A DNA stretch of 64,000 nt, taken from contig NZ_RJKL01000001.1 in NCBI RefSeq assembly GCF_003751945.1, forward strand, positions 7,892,501 through 7,956,500. Reading direction: 5' to 3'. The DNA comes from Couchioplanes caeruleus (GTDB lineage: Bacteria; Actinomycetota; Actinomycetes; Mycobacteriales; Micromonosporaceae). Positions within the stretch are counted from its first letter, which is position 1. Each line of letters opens with the position of its first letter. Both the position numbers and the translations under genes were made by a program. The notes under the pieces were generated by a model, which had not been told where the DNA came from, did no database searches, and worked only from the letters and a program-made list of their open reading frames with translations. Positions 1 through 9,396 of the stretch are shown piece by piece.

Positions 1-1306
1 CGACGCGGGCCACGTGCAGGCCCGACTCCTCGGCCAGTACCCGGCGGCGGTTCCACAGCGCCGTGTATCCCTCGGCACCCAACAGCGGTACGCGTTCGGT
101 GCACGAGCGTGGCACCGAGCGGCCCAGACCGTGGACGGCCGCGTCGATCGCGTCCTTGGCCATCACGCGGTACGTGGTGTACTTGCCGCCCGCCACCACC
201 ACGAGACCCGGGACCGGGCTGGCGACCGTGTGCTCGCGGGACAGCTTCGAGGTCGACTCCGACTCGCCGGACAGCAGCGGGCGCAGGCCGGCGTAGACGC
301 CCTGGACGTCGGTGCGGGTCAACGGGGTCGCCAGCACCTGGTTCACCTGGTCCAGCAGGTAGTCGATGTCGGTGCTGGACGCCGCCGGATGGGACTTGTC
401 CAGGGCCCAGTCGGTGTCCGTGGTGCCGATGATCCAGTGCCGGCCCCACGGGATCACGAAGAGCACGCTGCTCGGCGTGCGGGTGATCAGGCCCGTGGAC
501 GACTGGATCCGGTCGCGCGGCACCACCAGGTGGATGCCCTTGCTCGCGCGGACGTGGAACTGGCCGCGCTCGCCGATCAGCGCCTGGGTGTCGTCCGTCC
601 ACACGCCGGTCGCGTTGACGACCTGCTGGGCGCGGACCTCGAAGGTGCGGTCGTGCTCGAGGTCGTGCACCCGGACGCCGGTGACCCGTCCGCCCTCGCG
701 CAGGAAGCCCACCACCTCCGTGCGGGAGGCCACGTGGGCGCCGTACGACGCCGCCGTGCGGGCCAGGAACATGGTGTGCCGGGCGTCGTCGATCTGGGCG
801 TCGTAATACTGCAGCGCCCCGACCAGGGAGTCCTTCTTCAGGGCCGGGGCGGCCCGCAGCGCGCCGCGGCGCGACAGGTTGCGGTGCCGGGGCAGGCCGC
901 CGCTGGTGGTGGCCATCAGGTCGTAGAGCTGCACGCCGGTGCCCGCGTACAGCCGCTCCCAGACCCGGTGTTGCAGCGGGTAGAGGAACGGCACCGGGCG
1001 GGCCAGATGCGGCGCGAGCCGTTGCAGGATCAGGCCGCGTTCCCGCAACGCCTCGCGGACCAGCGCGAAGTCGAGCATCTCCAGGTAGCGCAGGCCACCG
1101 TGGATCAGCTTGCTGGAGCGGCTGGAGGTGCCCGACGCGAAGTCGCGCGCCTCGACGAGCCCGACGGACAGGCCGCGGGTGGCGGCGTCGAGGGCGCAAC
1201 CCGCGCCCGTCACGCCGCCACCCACGACAAGCACGTCCAGCTCGCCCTCGGCCATGGCGGTCAGGGCCGCCTCACGACCGGCGGGGGAAAGAGCTGTCTC
1301 AGTCAA
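1..1306 (-). CDS. glpD: Glycerol-3-phosphate dehydrogenase, FAD-dependent (partial: C-terminus beyond window)
   Basis: Oxidises sn-glycerol-3-phosphate to dihydroxyacetone phosphate at the membrane, passing electrons through FAD to quinone. Reading the minus strand, the protein opens with the Rossmann FAD motif [10 protein letters not shown], then the family signatures [16 protein letters not shown] and GTTDTDW. About 435 residues are visible of a usual 550-580, so the C-terminal domain lies outside the window. I chose TTG at 1306 as start because its codon run ([15 protein letters not shown]) reads naturally into the conserved core and overlaps the glpK stop by 8 nt, matching the glpF/glpK junction. 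ATG at 1255 is the alternative. It is the last visible gene of the glpF-glpK-glpD operon. Confidence 0.93.
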   Translation of the reverse strand, partial: MTETALSPAGREAALTAMAEGELDVLVVGGGVTGAGCALDAATRGLSVGLVEARDFASGTSSRSSKLIHGGLRYLEMLDFALVREALRERGLILQRLAPHLARPVPFLYPLQHRVWERLYAGTGVQLYDLMATTSGGLPRHRNLSRRGALRAAPALKKDSLVGALQYYDAQIDDARHTMFLARTAASYGAHVASRTEVVGFLREGGRVTGVRVHDLEHDRTFEVRAQQVVNATGVWTDDTQALIGERGQFHVRASKGIHLVVPRDRIQSSTGLITRTPSSVLFVIPWGRHWIIGTTDTDWALDKSHPAASSTDIDYLLDQVNQVLATPLTRTDVQGVYAGLRPLLSGESESTSKLSREHTVASPVPGLVVVAGGKYTTYRVMAKDAIDAAVHGLGRSVPRSCTERVPLLGAEGYTALWNRRRVLAEESGLHVARV

Positions 1307-2816
1307 TGTCTACCCAATCGAGAGTGCGCTGGACCGCCTTCTTCCAGCGGCCGTACCCGTCTTCGCGTTGCTCGGGGGACCACTCGGGCTGCCAGCGCTG
1401 TGATTCGTTCCAGTTCTCACGCAGCTCGTCGGTCGACTTCCAGAAGCCGACCGCGAGACCGGCCGCGTACGCGGCGCCGAGCGCGGTCGTCTCCGCCACC
1501 ACCGGGCGGCTCACCGCGACGCCGAGCACGTCGGCCTGGGTCTGCATGCACAGGTTGTTGACGGTGATGCCGCCGTCGACCCTGAGCACGTCCAGGGTCA
1601 CGCCGGAGTCCTGTGCCATCGCCTCGACCACGTCGCGGGTCTGGTAGCAGATCGACTCGAGGGTGGCCCGGGCCAGATGCGCGTCGGTGTTGAAGCGCGA
1701 CAGACCCACGATCGCGCCGCGGGCGTCGGAGCGCCAGTACGGCGCGAACAGGCCGGAGAACGCCGGGACGAAGTAGACGCCCCCGCTGTCCGGGACCTGC
1801 GCCGCCAGCGTCTCGCTCTCCGCCGCGTTGTTGATCACGTGGAGCTGGTCGCGCAGCCACTGCACGGCCGAGCCGGTGACCGCGATCGAGCCCTCCAGGG
1901 CGTAGACCGCCGGGGCGTCACCGAACTTGTAGCAGACCGTCGTCAGCAGGCCGTGCTCCGACCGTACGAGATCCGTGCCGGTGTTGAGCAGCATGAAGTT
2001 GCCCGTACCGTAGGTGTTCTTGGCCTCGCCGACGTTGAAGCAGACCTGCCCGACCGTGGCGGCCTGCTGGTCGCCGAGGTCGCCGGTGAGCGGCACCTCC
2101 CCGCCCAGCGCGCCCGGGAAGCGGGCGACGCCGTAGGTGTTCGGATCCGACGACGGCCGGATCTCGGGCAGCATCTGCCGCGGGATGTTGAAGAAGCCGA
2201 GGAGCTCGTCGTCCCAGTCGAGGGTCTCGAGGTTCATCAGCATGGTGCGGCTGGCGTTGGTGACGTCGGTGACGTGGTTGCCGCCGTCGACGCCGCCGGT
2301 GAGATGCCAGAGCAGCCAGCTGTCGGTGTTGCCGAAGATGGCGTCGCCGCGCTCGGCGGCCTCGCGGACCCCGTCGACGTTCTCCAGGATCCACTGGATC
2401 TTGCCACCGGAGAAGTACGTCGCCGGGGGAAGGCCGGCCTTGCGCCGGATGACGTCGCCGCGGCCGTCGCGGTCCAGCGCCGAGGCGATCCGGTCGGTGC
2501 GGGTGTCCTGCCAGACGATCGCGTTGTAGTACGGCCGCCCGGTGCGCCGGTCCCACACCACCGTGGTCTCGCGCTGGTTGGTGACGCCCAGCGCGGCGAG
2601 GTCGCTCGCCTGCAGGTTCGCCTTCTGCATCGCGGTGCGGATCACCGAGGCCGTACGGTCCCAGATCTCGATCGGGTTGTGCTCGACCCACCCGGCCTGC
2701 GGCAGGATCTGCTCGTGCTCGAGCTGGTGGCGGGTCACCTCGTTGCCGCCATGATCGAAGATCATGAAACGGGTGCTGGTCGTGCCCTGGTCCACTGCGC
2801 CGACGAAGTCAGCCAC
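1299..2816 (-). CDS. glpK: Glycerol kinase (copy 1, operonic)
   Basis: Phosphorylates glycerol to sn-glycerol-3-phosphate with ATP. The 505-residue protein is full length for the FGGY kinase family: the N-terminal phosphate-binding loop DQGTTSTR (residues 9-16), the substrate-loop sequence VTNQRETT, and the C-terminal [13 protein letters not shown] block. The GTG start at 2816 follows a GGAGG about 9 nt upstream and overlaps the glpF stop by 8 nt (GTGGCTGA). Its own stop overlaps the likely TTG start of glpD. The three genes therefore look translationally coupled, giving uptake, phosphorylation and oxidation of glycerol from one mRNA. A second kinase gene lies divergently at 4526-6025. Confidence 0.97.
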   Translation of the reverse strand: MADFVGAVDQGTTSTRFMIFDHGGNEVTRHQLEHEQILPQAGWVEHNPIEIWDRTASVIRTAMQKANLQASDLAALGVTNQRETTVVWDRRTGRPYYNAIVWQDTRTDRIASALDRDGRGDVIRRKAGLPPATYFSGGKIQWILENVDGVREAAERGDAIFGNTDSWLLWHLTGGVDGGNHVTDVTNASRTMLMNLETLDWDDELLGFFNIPRQMLPEIRPSSDPNTYGVARFPGALGGEVPLTGDLGDQQAATVGQVCFNVGEAKNTYGTGNFMLLNTGTDLVRSEHGLLTTVCYKFGDAPAVYALEGSIAVTGSAVQWLRDQLHVINNAAESETLAAQVPDSGGVYFVPAFSGLFAPYWRSDARGAIVGLSRFNTDAHLARATLESICYQTRDVVEAMAQDSGVTLDVLRVDGGITVNNLCMQTQADVLGVAVSRPVVAETTALGAAYAAGLAVGFWKSTDELRENWNESQRWQPEWSPEQREDGYGRWKKAVQRTLDWVDID

Positions 2817-3645
2817 GTCGTGCCTCCACGGTCTCGGGGGTGTCGGGTAGGCGGCCCGGTTCGGGGGCGTCTTCCTTGGGCAGGAACCGTCCGATCAGCG
2901 CCTTGTAGAGCCCGGCGCCGAGCAGACCGCCCAGAATCGGTGCCACGATCGGTATCCAGAAATACAGGTAGCCGGTCTGGTCGCGGAACGCCCCGCCGTA
3001 CCCGGTGAAGAAGCTCGCCAGGCGCGGGCCGAAGTCGCGGGCGGGGTTGATGGCGTAGCCGGCGTTGGTGCCCCAGGCCATGCCGATGGCGACCACGACC
3101 AGGCCGATGACGAAGGGTGCGAGATTCGCGGCCGGGGGAGTGCCGGCCGCGTCGGTGATCGCCAGGATCAGGAACAGCAGGATGGCCGTACCGATGATCT
3201 GGTCCCGGAAGGCGCCCCACTCACCGACCGGAAGTGTCCCGTTTCCCGGCAGGGTGGAGAAGACGCCCTGCGTCTTGATGGTCAGTTCCGGGTCCGCCTG
3301 GTGCAGGACCTCGGTGTAGTTCCACCGCACCAGCAGCGCGGCGACGAACGCGCCGAGGGTCTGGGCGAGGCAGTAGGGAGCCACCTTGCGCCACTCGAAG
3401 CCCTTGAAGGCCGCGAGCGCGATGGTGACAGCGGGGTTGAGGTGGGCGCCGCTGATGCGTCCGGCGACATAGACGCCGAGCATCACGCCCAGGCCCCAGG
3501 CCCAGGCGATGCTGTCATGATCGCCGATGCCGCCGCCCGCTACCTGCGCGACGACACCGACCCCGAAGAGAATGAGGATCATCGTTCCGGCGAACTCCGC
3601 GGCGAGTTCGCCGGCGAATCCCGGAGTCTTCCAGCGTGCTGCCAT
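2809..3645 (-). CDS. glpF: Glycerol uptake facilitator, MIP/aquaporin family
   Basis: Channel for passive glycerol entry. The 278-residue membrane protein carries both NPA boxes of the aquaporin fold: HLNPAVT in the first half and [10 protein letters not shown] in the second. The Asp after the second NPA (NPARD) is typical of glyceroporins rather than water-only aquaporins. ATG at 3645 opens [18 protein letters not shown], a normal N-terminus with the first helix straight after. It is first in the glpF-glpK-glpD operon and overlaps glpK by 8 nt. The 105-bp gap to the divergent IclR gene holds a candidate operator at 3691-3705, so repression by that regulator is likely. Confidence 0.96.
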   Translation of the reverse strand: MAARWKTPGFAGELAAEFAGTMILILFGVGVVAQVAGGGIGDHDSIAWAWGLGVMLGVYVAGRISGAHLNPAVTIALAAFKGFEWRKVAPYCLAQTLGAFVAALLVRWNYTEVLHQADPELTIKTQGVFSTLPGNGTLPVGEWGAFRDQIIGTAILLFLILAITDAAGTPPAANLAPFVIGLVVVAIGMAWGTNAGYAINPARDFGPRLASFFTGYGGAFRDQTGYLYFWIPIVAPILGGLLGAGLYKALIGRFLPKEDAPEPGRLPDTPETVEARRG

Positions 3646-3690
3646 GCCAGAGAAGCTATGAACGGCATCACAGCTCGGCAATTGACCTGG

Positions 3691-3705
3691 TTCGGCATTG
3701 TCGAA
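3691..3705. promoter_or_regulatory. Candidate IclR-type operator in the glpF / regulator divergent region
   Basis: TTCGGCATTGTCGAA is an imperfect 15-bp palindrome with 12 of 15 positions symmetric. Its TTCG...CGAA arms are common in operators of IclR-family glycerol regulators. It lies 46 bp before the glpF start and 46 bp before the chosen IclR start, so one bound dimer could control both directions. The assignment is inferred from symmetry and context. Confidence 0.55.
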
Positions 3706-3750
3706 CGCGAACCGGTGAGCCCGGGTTATGTCTGGCATAAAGTCCGTACC

Positions 3751-4506
3751 GTGCCCGGAACGGTCCAGTCGATCGAGCGAGCCGCCGCGATCCTGCGGAT
3801 GCTCGCCGGCGGCTCGGGGCGGCTCGGGCTCAGCGAGATAGCGCGCTCGCTCGACCTGGCGAAGGGCACGGTGCACGGGATCCTGCGCACGTTGCAGCAC
3901 GTCGGCTTCGTGGAGCAGGACCGGGCGTCGGGCCACTACCAGCTCGGTGCCGCGCTGCTGCACCTGGGCACGAGCTTTGTGGACATCAACGAGCTGCGGT
4001 CCCGTTCCATCAACTGGGCGGACCCGCTGGCGGCGCGCTCCGGCGAGGCCGTCCGGATCGGTACGGTCCTGGAAGGACGCGTGCTGGTCGTGCACCACGT
4101 GTTCCGTCCCGACGACACCATCCAGACCCTGGACATCGGCTCGCTCCTGCCGCTGCACGCGACCGCGCTCGGCAAGGTGCTGCTGGCGTACCGGGCGGCC
4201 CGCCCACCGGAGTCGCCCGAACGCTTCACGCACCGCACGGTCGTGGCACCCCGGGAACTCGCCGCGGAACTGGACAAGATTCGCGCGGCGGGCTGGGGCG
4301 CCGACATCGAGGAGTACGCCGTCGGCGAGGCGGCCGTCGCCGCGCCGATCCGCGGATACGGCGGCCTGGTCGTCGGCGCCATCGGCGTCTCCGGCCTGGT
4401 CGAGCGGATCTGCGACAGCAGGTACCGACCGCGGCCGAAACTGGTCGGACACGTCCGGGACGCGGCCCGGGCGATCTCCCGCGACCTGGGAGCCGCCCGG
4501 CACTGA
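3751..4506 (+). CDS. IclR-family transcriptional regulator of glycerol genes (GylR-like)
   Basis: Predicted DNA-binding repressor or activator of the flanking glycerol operon. The 251-residue protein has an N-terminal winged helix-turn-helix (SIERAAAILRML...LSEIARSLDLAKGTVHGILRTL, residues 5-60) and a C-terminal IclR effector domain ending in AAPIRGYGG...GAIGVSG. I chose GTG at 3751 (PGTVQSIERAAAIL), the usual IclR opening. ATG at 3658 would add 31 residues that do not look coding and would place the palindrome inside the gene. It sits between glpF (divergent) and a second glpK 19 nt downstream on the same strand, the arrangement of GylR in streptomycetes. The ligand, probably glycerol or glycerol-3-phosphate, is inferred. 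Confidence 0.9.
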   Translation: MPGTVQSIERAAAILRMLAGGSGRLGLSEIARSLDLAKGTVHGILRTLQHVGFVEQDRASGHYQLGAALLHLGTSFVDINELRSRSINWADPLAARSGEAVRIGTVLEGRVLVVHHVFRPDDTIQTLDIGSLLPLHATALGKVLLAYRAARPPESPERFTHRTVVAPRELAAELDKIRAAGWGADIEEYAVGEAAVAAPIRGYGGLVVGAIGVSGLVERICDSRYRPRPKLVGHVRDAARAISRDLGAARH

Positions 4507-4525
4507 GCAGCAGAGGGAGGGCCTC

Positions 4526-6025
4526 ATGACCGAGCGCTTCGTGGTCGCGATCGACCAGGGAACCACGTCGACGCGGTGCATCGTGTTCGACCGGCGCGGT
4601 CAGCTCGTGTCCCTCGCCCAACAGGAGCACAAGCAGTTCTTCCCGAAGCCCGGCTGGGTCGAGCACGACGCCGCGGAGATCTGGCGCAACGTGGAACGCC
4701 TGGCCCCGCTGACGCTGCGCCGCGCCGGGATCACTGTGGACCAGGTCGCCGCGGTCGGCATCGCCAACCAGCGGGAAACCACGGTGCTCTGGGACCGGCG
4801 TACGGGCGCCCCGATCGGCCGCGCGCTGGTCTGGCAGGACACCCGCACCGACTCGCTGGTGCACCGCCTGCTCGCCGAGCCCGGCGCCGAGCAGGTGCAG
4901 CAACAGTCGGCGCTGCCGCTGGCCACGTACTTCTCCGGGCCGCGGCTGCGCTGGATGCTGGACCACACTCCCGGCCTGCAGCAGCGGGCCGAGCTCGGCG
5001 AGGTCCTGTTCGGCACGATGGAGACCTGGCTGATCTGGAAGCTGACCGGCGGCGCCGTGCACGCCACCGACGTGACCAACGCCAGCCGCACCAACCTGCT
5101 CGACGTGCACACCCTCGACTGGTCGCCCGAGGCGCTGCACTTCTTCGGCATCCCTCGGGCCATGCTGCCCGAGGTCAGGCCGTCGGTGGAGGTCTTCGGG
5201 ACGGCCACGGCGGCCTTTCCGGGGGTACGGATCGGCGCCGCGCTCGGCGACCAGCAGGCGGCGCTGTTCGGCCAGACCTGCTTCACCCCCGGAGAGGCCA
5301 AGTGCACGTACGGCACCGGCAGCTTCCTGCTGCTCAACACCGGCACGGAGCTGGTGCGCTCGGACAACGGGCTGCTCAGCACGGTCGCGTACCAGATCGG
5401 CGGCGAGCCGGCCCACTTCGCGCTCGAGGGCTCGATCGCGATCACCGGCTCGCTGGTGCAGTGGTTCCGCGACCAGCTCGAGCTGATCACCAGCGCCCCG
5501 GAGATCGAGACGCTGGCGCGGACGGTCGCCGACAACGGCGGCTGCTACATCGTCCCGGCGTTCTCCGGCCTGTACGCCCCGCACTGGCGCTCGGAGGCCC
5601 GGGGGGTGATCGTCGGGCTGACGTCGTACATCACCAAGGGCCACCTGGCCCGGGCCGTGCTGGAGGCGACGGCCTGGCAGACCCGCGAGGTGGTGGACGC
5701 GATGAACGCCGACTCGGGCCTGACGCTGAAGACGCTGAAGGTCGACGGCGGGATGACCGCGGACAACCTGCTCATGCAGTACATCGCGGACGTCCTCGAC
5801 GTGCCGGTGGTGCGCCCGCTCGCGGCGGAGACGGTGTCGCTCGGCGCGGCGTACGCGGCGGGCCTGGCCGTGGGCCACTGGCCGGACCTCGAGGACCTGC
5901 GCCGCAACTGGCACCGTGCGGCGCAGTGGCTCCCGGCGATGGACCCCCGACGGCGCGACACCGAGTACGCGAACTGGCGGCGCGCCGTCGAGCGCACCTT
6001 CGACTGGATCCGGCCGGACTGCTAA
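4526..6025 (+). CDS. glpK: Glycerol kinase (copy 2, downstream of IclR regulator)
   Basis: A 499-residue FGGY-family glycerol kinase, paralogous to the operonic copy at 1299-2816. It has DQGTTSTRC near the N-terminus (residues 8-16), IANQRETT, the glycerol-site stretch GWVEHDAAEIW, and the C-terminal [15 protein letters not shown] block, so it appears catalytically complete. ATG at 4526 follows GGGAGG at 4515-4520. It lies 19 nt after the IclR stop and probably shares its transcript, so regulator and second kinase would be co-expressed. The linker regions differ enough from copy 1 to suggest an old duplication or separate origin rather than a recent tandem copy. Whether it uses glycerol or a related polyol cannot be read from sequence. 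Confidence 0.94.
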   Translation: MTERFVVAIDQGTTSTRCIVFDRRGQLVSLAQQEHKQFFPKPGWVEHDAAEIWRNVERLAPLTLRRAGITVDQVAAVGIANQRETTVLWDRRTGAPIGRALVWQDTRTDSLVHRLLAEPGAEQVQQQSALPLATYFSGPRLRWMLDHTPGLQQRAELGEVLFGTMETWLIWKLTGGAVHATDVTNASRTNLLDVHTLDWSPEALHFFGIPRAMLPEVRPSVEVFGTATAAFPGVRIGAALGDQQAALFGQTCFTPGEAKCTYGTGSFLLLNTGTELVRSDNGLLSTVAYQIGGEPAHFALEGSIAITGSLVQWFRDQLELITSAPEIETLARTVADNGGCYIVPAFSGLYAPHWRSEARGVIVGLTSYITKGHLARAVLEATAWQTREVVDAMNADSGLTLKTLKVDGGMTADNLLMQYIADVLDVPVVRPLAAETVSLGAAYAAGLAVGHWPDLEDLRRNWHRAAQWLPAMDPRRRDTEYANWRRAVERTFDWIRPDC

Positions 6026-6057
6026 GGTTTCCCCGTCGCCGGGCAACCGGGCGGCGT

Positions 6058-6130
6058 GCGGACGTAGCGCAGCTGGTAGCGCATCACCTTGCCAAGGTGA
6101 GGGTCGCGGGTTCGAATCCCGTCGTCCGCT
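6058..6130 (+). tRNA. tRNA-Gly (anticodon GCC)
   Basis: A 73-nt cloverleaf. The acceptor arms GCGGACG (6058-6064) and CGTCCGC (6123-6129) pair fully, followed by discriminator T. The anticodon stem TCACC/GGTGA encloses the loop TTGCCAA with anticodon GCC. The T-arm is GCGGG-TTCGAAT-CCCGT. CCA is not encoded. It lies 32 nt after glpK copy 2. No integrase gene or repeated tRNA 3' end was seen nearby, so there is no sign of use as an integration site. Confidence 0.95.
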
Positions 6131-6142
6131 CTCTTCACTCCC

Positions 6143-7294
6143 TCAGACGAAGGCGCTCAGCCCCGTCACCGCCCGCCCCACGATCATCGTGTTGATCTCG
6201 CGAGTGCCCTCGTAGGAGTACAGCGCCTCCGCGTCCGCCACGAACCGGCCGATGTCGTAGTCGAGCACGATGCCGTTGCCGGCCAGCAGCTCCCGCGCCC
6301 AGCCCACCACCTCACGCATCCGCGTCGTCGTGTACGCCTTCGCCAGCGCCGAGTGCTCGTCGCGGAACTCGCCCGCGTCCTGCAACTGCGCGAGGCGTAC
6401 GCACATGCCCATCGCGCCGGTCACGTTGCCCAGCATGCGCACCAGCAGATCCTGCACGAGCTGGAACCCGCCGATCGGACGGCCGAACTGCTCACGCTCC
6501 TTCGCATACTTCAGGGCGATCTCGTACGCCGCCAGCATCACCCCGACGGCCTCCCACGCCACGCCGCTGCGGGTCTGGCGCAACACCTTGGCCGTGTCCT
6601 TGAAGGAACGCGCGTTCTGCAGCCGGTCGGCCTCCGGCACCTCGCACTCGGTCAGCGTGATGTCGGCATTCTGCACGGTCCGCAGCGCGATCTTGTTCTC
6701 GATCTTCGTCGCCGCGAAGCCCGGGTTGTCCTGGTGCACCACGAATCCCTTGACCTGGTCGTCCGCCACGTCACGGGCCCAGACCACGATGAGGTCGGCG
6801 AAGGTCCCGTTGCCGATCCACCGCTTCTTGCCGTTCAGGATCCAGCGGTCGCCGTCCCGGCGGGCGGTCGTGCGCAGGCCGGCGGCCACATCGGACCCGC
6901 CGGTGGGCTCGGTGAGGGCGAACGCGCCGATCTTCTCGAACGTCCGCATCCGCGGGAGCCAGCGTTCCTGCTGTTCCGCCGAGCCGCAGGTCTCGATGCT
7001 GCCCATCGCCAGCCCCGAGTGCACCCCGAAGAACGTGGCCATCGAGGCGTCCGCGCGAGCCATCTCCAGCGCGATCCACCCGGAGAGCAGATTCGAGTGC
7101 CTCGCCCCGGCGATGCCCAGATCGGCGAAGCCCTTGACGAGCGGGAAGGGAAACTCGGCCCGCGCCCAGTGGTCGTTGGCGACCGGGACCACCTCGGCCT
7201 CGAGGAAGGTCCGGACGCGCGTCACCACCTCGGCGTCCTCGGGGGTCAACAGGTCCTGGAAGCGGTAGAGGTCACCGGTCAGCAGCTCGAACAT
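6143..7294 (-). CDS. Acyl-CoA dehydrogenase, glutaryl-CoA-dehydrogenase-like
   Basis: Flavoenzyme oxidising an acyl-CoA to its enoyl-CoA and passing electrons to ETF. The 383-residue sequence has the family FAD/substrate motif FALTEPTGGSDVA, the central KRWIGNGTFADL stretch, and the C-terminal catalytic-base segment YSYEGTREINTMIVGRAVTG with Glu near residue 360. That placement in YEGT matches the glutaryl-CoA dehydrogenase and short-chain group. ATG at 7294 is used. It is convergent with the tRNA and separated by 57 nt from the helicase gene upstream on the same strand. The true substrate (glutaryl-CoA or another short acyl-CoA) cannot be settled from sequence. Confidence 0.9.
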   Translation of the reverse strand: MFELLTGDLYRFQDLLTPEDAEVVTRVRTFLEAEVVPVANDHWARAEFPFPLVKGFADLGIAGARHSNLLSGWIALEMARADASMATFFGVHSGLAMGSIETCGSAEQQERWLPRMRTFEKIGAFALTEPTGGSDVAAGLRTTARRDGDRWILNGKKRWIGNGTFADLIVVWARDVADDQVKGFVVHQDNPGFAATKIENKIALRTVQNADITLTECEVPEADRLQNARSFKDTAKVLRQTRSGVAWEAVGVMLAAYEIALKYAKEREQFGRPIGGFQLVQDLLVRMLGNVTGAMGMCVRLAQLQDAGEFRDEHSALAKAYTTTRMREVVGWARELLAGNGIVLDYDIGRFVADAEALYSYEGTREINTMIVGRAVTGLSAFV

Positions 7295-7351
7295 GCGCGC
7301 CCTGATACCCAGATGATCGACCCGTTAGACATCGGCCGATGCCTGCCCGGG

Positions 7352-9061
7352 CTACCGGACGAAGCGTTCCCGGCGAACCGTGGGCCGGCGGCCCCGGATG
7401 GTGGCGTTCTGCATGGCCGCGATGACCGAGTCGGCTTCCGACTCGGGAACCTCCACCAGTGCGAAGCGATCGGTGATCTGGATGGCTCCGATCTCGCGGG
7501 CTCCGAGGCCGGACTCGCCGGCTATCGCACCGACGAGATCCTGGGGGCGCAACCCCGCCCGCCGGCCGATGCCGAAGAACAGCCGGGTCACGCCGGAATC
7601 GCGTCCGCTCCCGCCTCTTCGGGTGTCACGATCCGTCCCGCCTCCCCGGCTGTCACGGTCCGTCCTTTCTCCCCGGGCGTCACGATCGTGGCTGCGCCGC
7701 GGTGGCGTCGCTTCCGGGATCTCCTCCTCGGCGGCGTCACCGCCGGCCGCCTCGTGCAGGAGCTTGACCGCGGCGAGCGCGATGTTCTCGACGTCGAACT
7801 CGTCCGCGAGCGAGTCGATCACGACGCGGAACCGTTCCAGATCGTCGGCTTCCAGGCTGGCCTGCAGGGCCGCGCGGGTCAGTTCCAGACGCCGGGCCCG
7901 CAGATCCGTCACGGTGGGAAGCCGCTCCAGGGTGATGCGCCGTCCGGTCAGCCGTTCGATGGACTTGAGCATCCGCTGTTCCCGGGGTTCCGCCAGAGTG
8001 ATCGCGGAACCCTCGCGCCCGGCCCGGCCCACCCGGCCGATGCGGTGCACGTACGCCTCGGGCGCCACCGGCACGTTGACGTTGATGACGTGGGTCAACT
8101 GCTCGACATCGAGGCCCCGGGCCGCCACGTCCGTCGCGACGAGCAGCTCGGTGCTGCCGGAGCGCAGCCGCCCCATGACACGGTCGCGTTGATCCTGGCT
8201 CATCCCGCCGTGCAAAGCCTCCGCGCGGTACCCGCGCCCGTTCAAGGTCTCGGTGACCTCGTCCACCTCCTGCCGGGTGCGGCAGAAGACGATCGCCGAC
8301 GAGGGCGCCTCCACGTCCAGGATCCGCCCCAGAGCGGCCGCCTTGTGCGCGCGGGCCACGATGTAGGCGCTCTGTCGCACCAGAGGCATGTCACCCGGTG
8401 TGACGACCTCCCGACCCATCGTGATCCGGACCGGATCACGCAGATGGCGGCGCGCGATGCTGTCGATGCGGGGCGGCATCGTCGCGGAGAAGAGCACCGT
8501 CTGTCGGTCCTCGGGAGTCTCGTCGAGAATCGCCTCGATGTCGTCGGCGAAGCCCATGTCGAGCATCTCATCCGCCTCGTCGAGGACGACGGTACGCACG
8601 TCCCCGAGCCGCAGCGTCGCCCGTTCGATGTGATCGAGCACCCGCCCCGGCGTCCCGACGACGACGTCCACCCCGCGGCGCAGCGCCTGGAGCTGCCGGC
8701 CGATCGGCTGCCCGCCGTACACGGGCAGGACGCGCACGCCCAGGTCGCGGCCGTACCGGTGGACCGCCTGCGACACCTGCTCGGCCAGTTCGCGGGTGGG
8801 CACGAGAACGAGCGCCGCCGGCCCGGCATCCCGGGCGCCCTCCTCCAGCCGCTGCAGCAGGGGCAGGGCGAAGGCAGCCGTCTTGCCGGTGCCGGTCGCC
8901 GCCTGCCCGACCAGGTCGTTGCCTGCCACCAGCGGGGGAATCGACTCCTGCTGGATCGGTGTCGGTTCCTCGTAGCCCAGATTGGTCAGGGCACGGAGCA
9001 GCTCCGCCCGCAACCCCAGTCCGGCGAAACCCGCCTCGGAACCGATCGGGTTCTCGTCCAT
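7352..9061 (-). CDS. deaD: DEAD-box ATP-dependent RNA helicase with DbpA-type RNA-binding domain
   Basis: Remodels RNA duplexes, probably in ribosome assembly, RNA decay or cold response. Motifs in order: Q motif near residues 25-35 (GYEEPTPIQ), ATGTGKT (54-60), PTRELA, GTPGRVLDH, DEAD (160-163), SAT, TDVAARGLD and HRIGRVGRAG. After the two RecA domains comes a charged linker rich in RD/RG units (about 450-497), then a DbpA-type domain (VTRLFFGIGRRAGLRPQDLV onward) to the end at 569. On the minus strand TATCCT at 9069-9074 would place transcription start almost at the ATG, so the mRNA may be nearly leaderless. The linker is encoded by imperfect short repeats around 7600-7690. Confidence 0.96.
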   Translation of the reverse strand: MDENPIGSEAGFAGLGLRAELLRALTNLGYEEPTPIQQESIPPLVAGNDLVGQAATGTGKTAAFALPLLQRLEEGARDAGPAALVLVPTRELAEQVSQAVHRYGRDLGVRVLPVYGGQPIGRQLQALRRGVDVVVGTPGRVLDHIERATLRLGDVRTVVLDEADEMLDMGFADDIEAILDETPEDRQTVLFSATMPPRIDSIARRHLRDPVRITMGREVVTPGDMPLVRQSAYIVARAHKAAALGRILDVEAPSSAIVFCRTRQEVDEVTETLNGRGYRAEALHGGMSQDQRDRVMGRLRSGSTELLVATDVAARGLDVEQLTHVINVNVPVAPEAYVHRIGRVGRAGREGSAITLAEPREQRMLKSIERLTGRRITLERLPTVTDLRARRLELTRAALQASLEADDLERFRVVIDSLADEFDVENIALAAVKLLHEAAGGDAAEEEIPEATPPRRSHDRDARGERTDRDSRGGGTDRDTRRGGSGRDSGVTRLFFGIGRRAGLRPQDLVGAIAGESGLGAREIGAIQITDRFALVEVPESEADSVIAAMQNATIRGRRPTVRRERFVR

Positions 9062-9068
9062 GCCGGCA

Positions 9069-9074
9069 AGGATA
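9069..9074 (-). promoter_or_regulatory. Candidate -10 element for the DEAD-box helicase
   Basis: Reads TATCCT on the minus strand, 7 nt before the ATG at 9061. This spacing predicts a transcript starting within a few nucleotides of the start codon, a common arrangement in actinobacteria. No convincing -35 was identified. Confidence 0.35.
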
Positions 9075-9191
9075 TGCCGAGGCCGTCTTCGTCATCCGGC
9101 CGCCTCGGCAGGCACGGCCTGCGCTACCTTCAGCACATCGCGGACACCGCGTGTCAGCAGCCTGCCGATCCCGACACCCGAGGAGTCACCG

Positions 9192-9380
9192 ATGTCCGAC
9201 ACCGCCCCCGAGGCAGAACCCGGATCCGAGGACCTGCCCGAGCCGTTCGCCAACCGTGCCGCACGCCGGGCCAAGGGCAAGAAGACCGGGAGCGCCCCGG
9301 TGAGCAACGAGGGACGGCGGCCGATCCGCACCGGCACCGTGCAGAACCCCCGCCAGTACGGCAACCGCCGAAGCGGCTGA
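9192..9380 (+). CDS. Small conserved basic protein (NRAARRAKGKK type), function unknown
   Basis: A 62-residue protein: an acidic N-terminus (TAPEAEPGSEDLPEPFA) followed by the basic segment NRAARRAKGKKTG and an Arg/Asn-rich tail ending YGNRRSG. I recall similar short proteins with an NRAARRAKGK core as widespread hypotheticals in actinomycetes, but I do not know a function. The basic block could bind nucleic acid or the ribosome. It is divergent from the DEAD-box helicase with about 130 bp between them, so an RNA-related role is an attractive guess only. No membrane segment or signal peptide is visible. Confidence 0.7.
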   Translation: MSDTAPEAEPGSEDLPEPFANRAARRAKGKKTGSAPVSNEGRRPIRTGTVQNPRQYGNRRSG

Positions 9381-9396
9381 CCCCGTCCGGGCACGA

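Noticed and set aside
3658..3750. 31-residue N-terminal extension of the IclR regulator from ATG at 3658
   Set aside because: Would place the palindrome in the coding region. Residues do not look like part of the HTH domain.
6058..6130. tRNA-Gly as integration site
   Set aside because: No integrase, no direct repeat of the tRNA 3' end and no island-like change in composition nearby.
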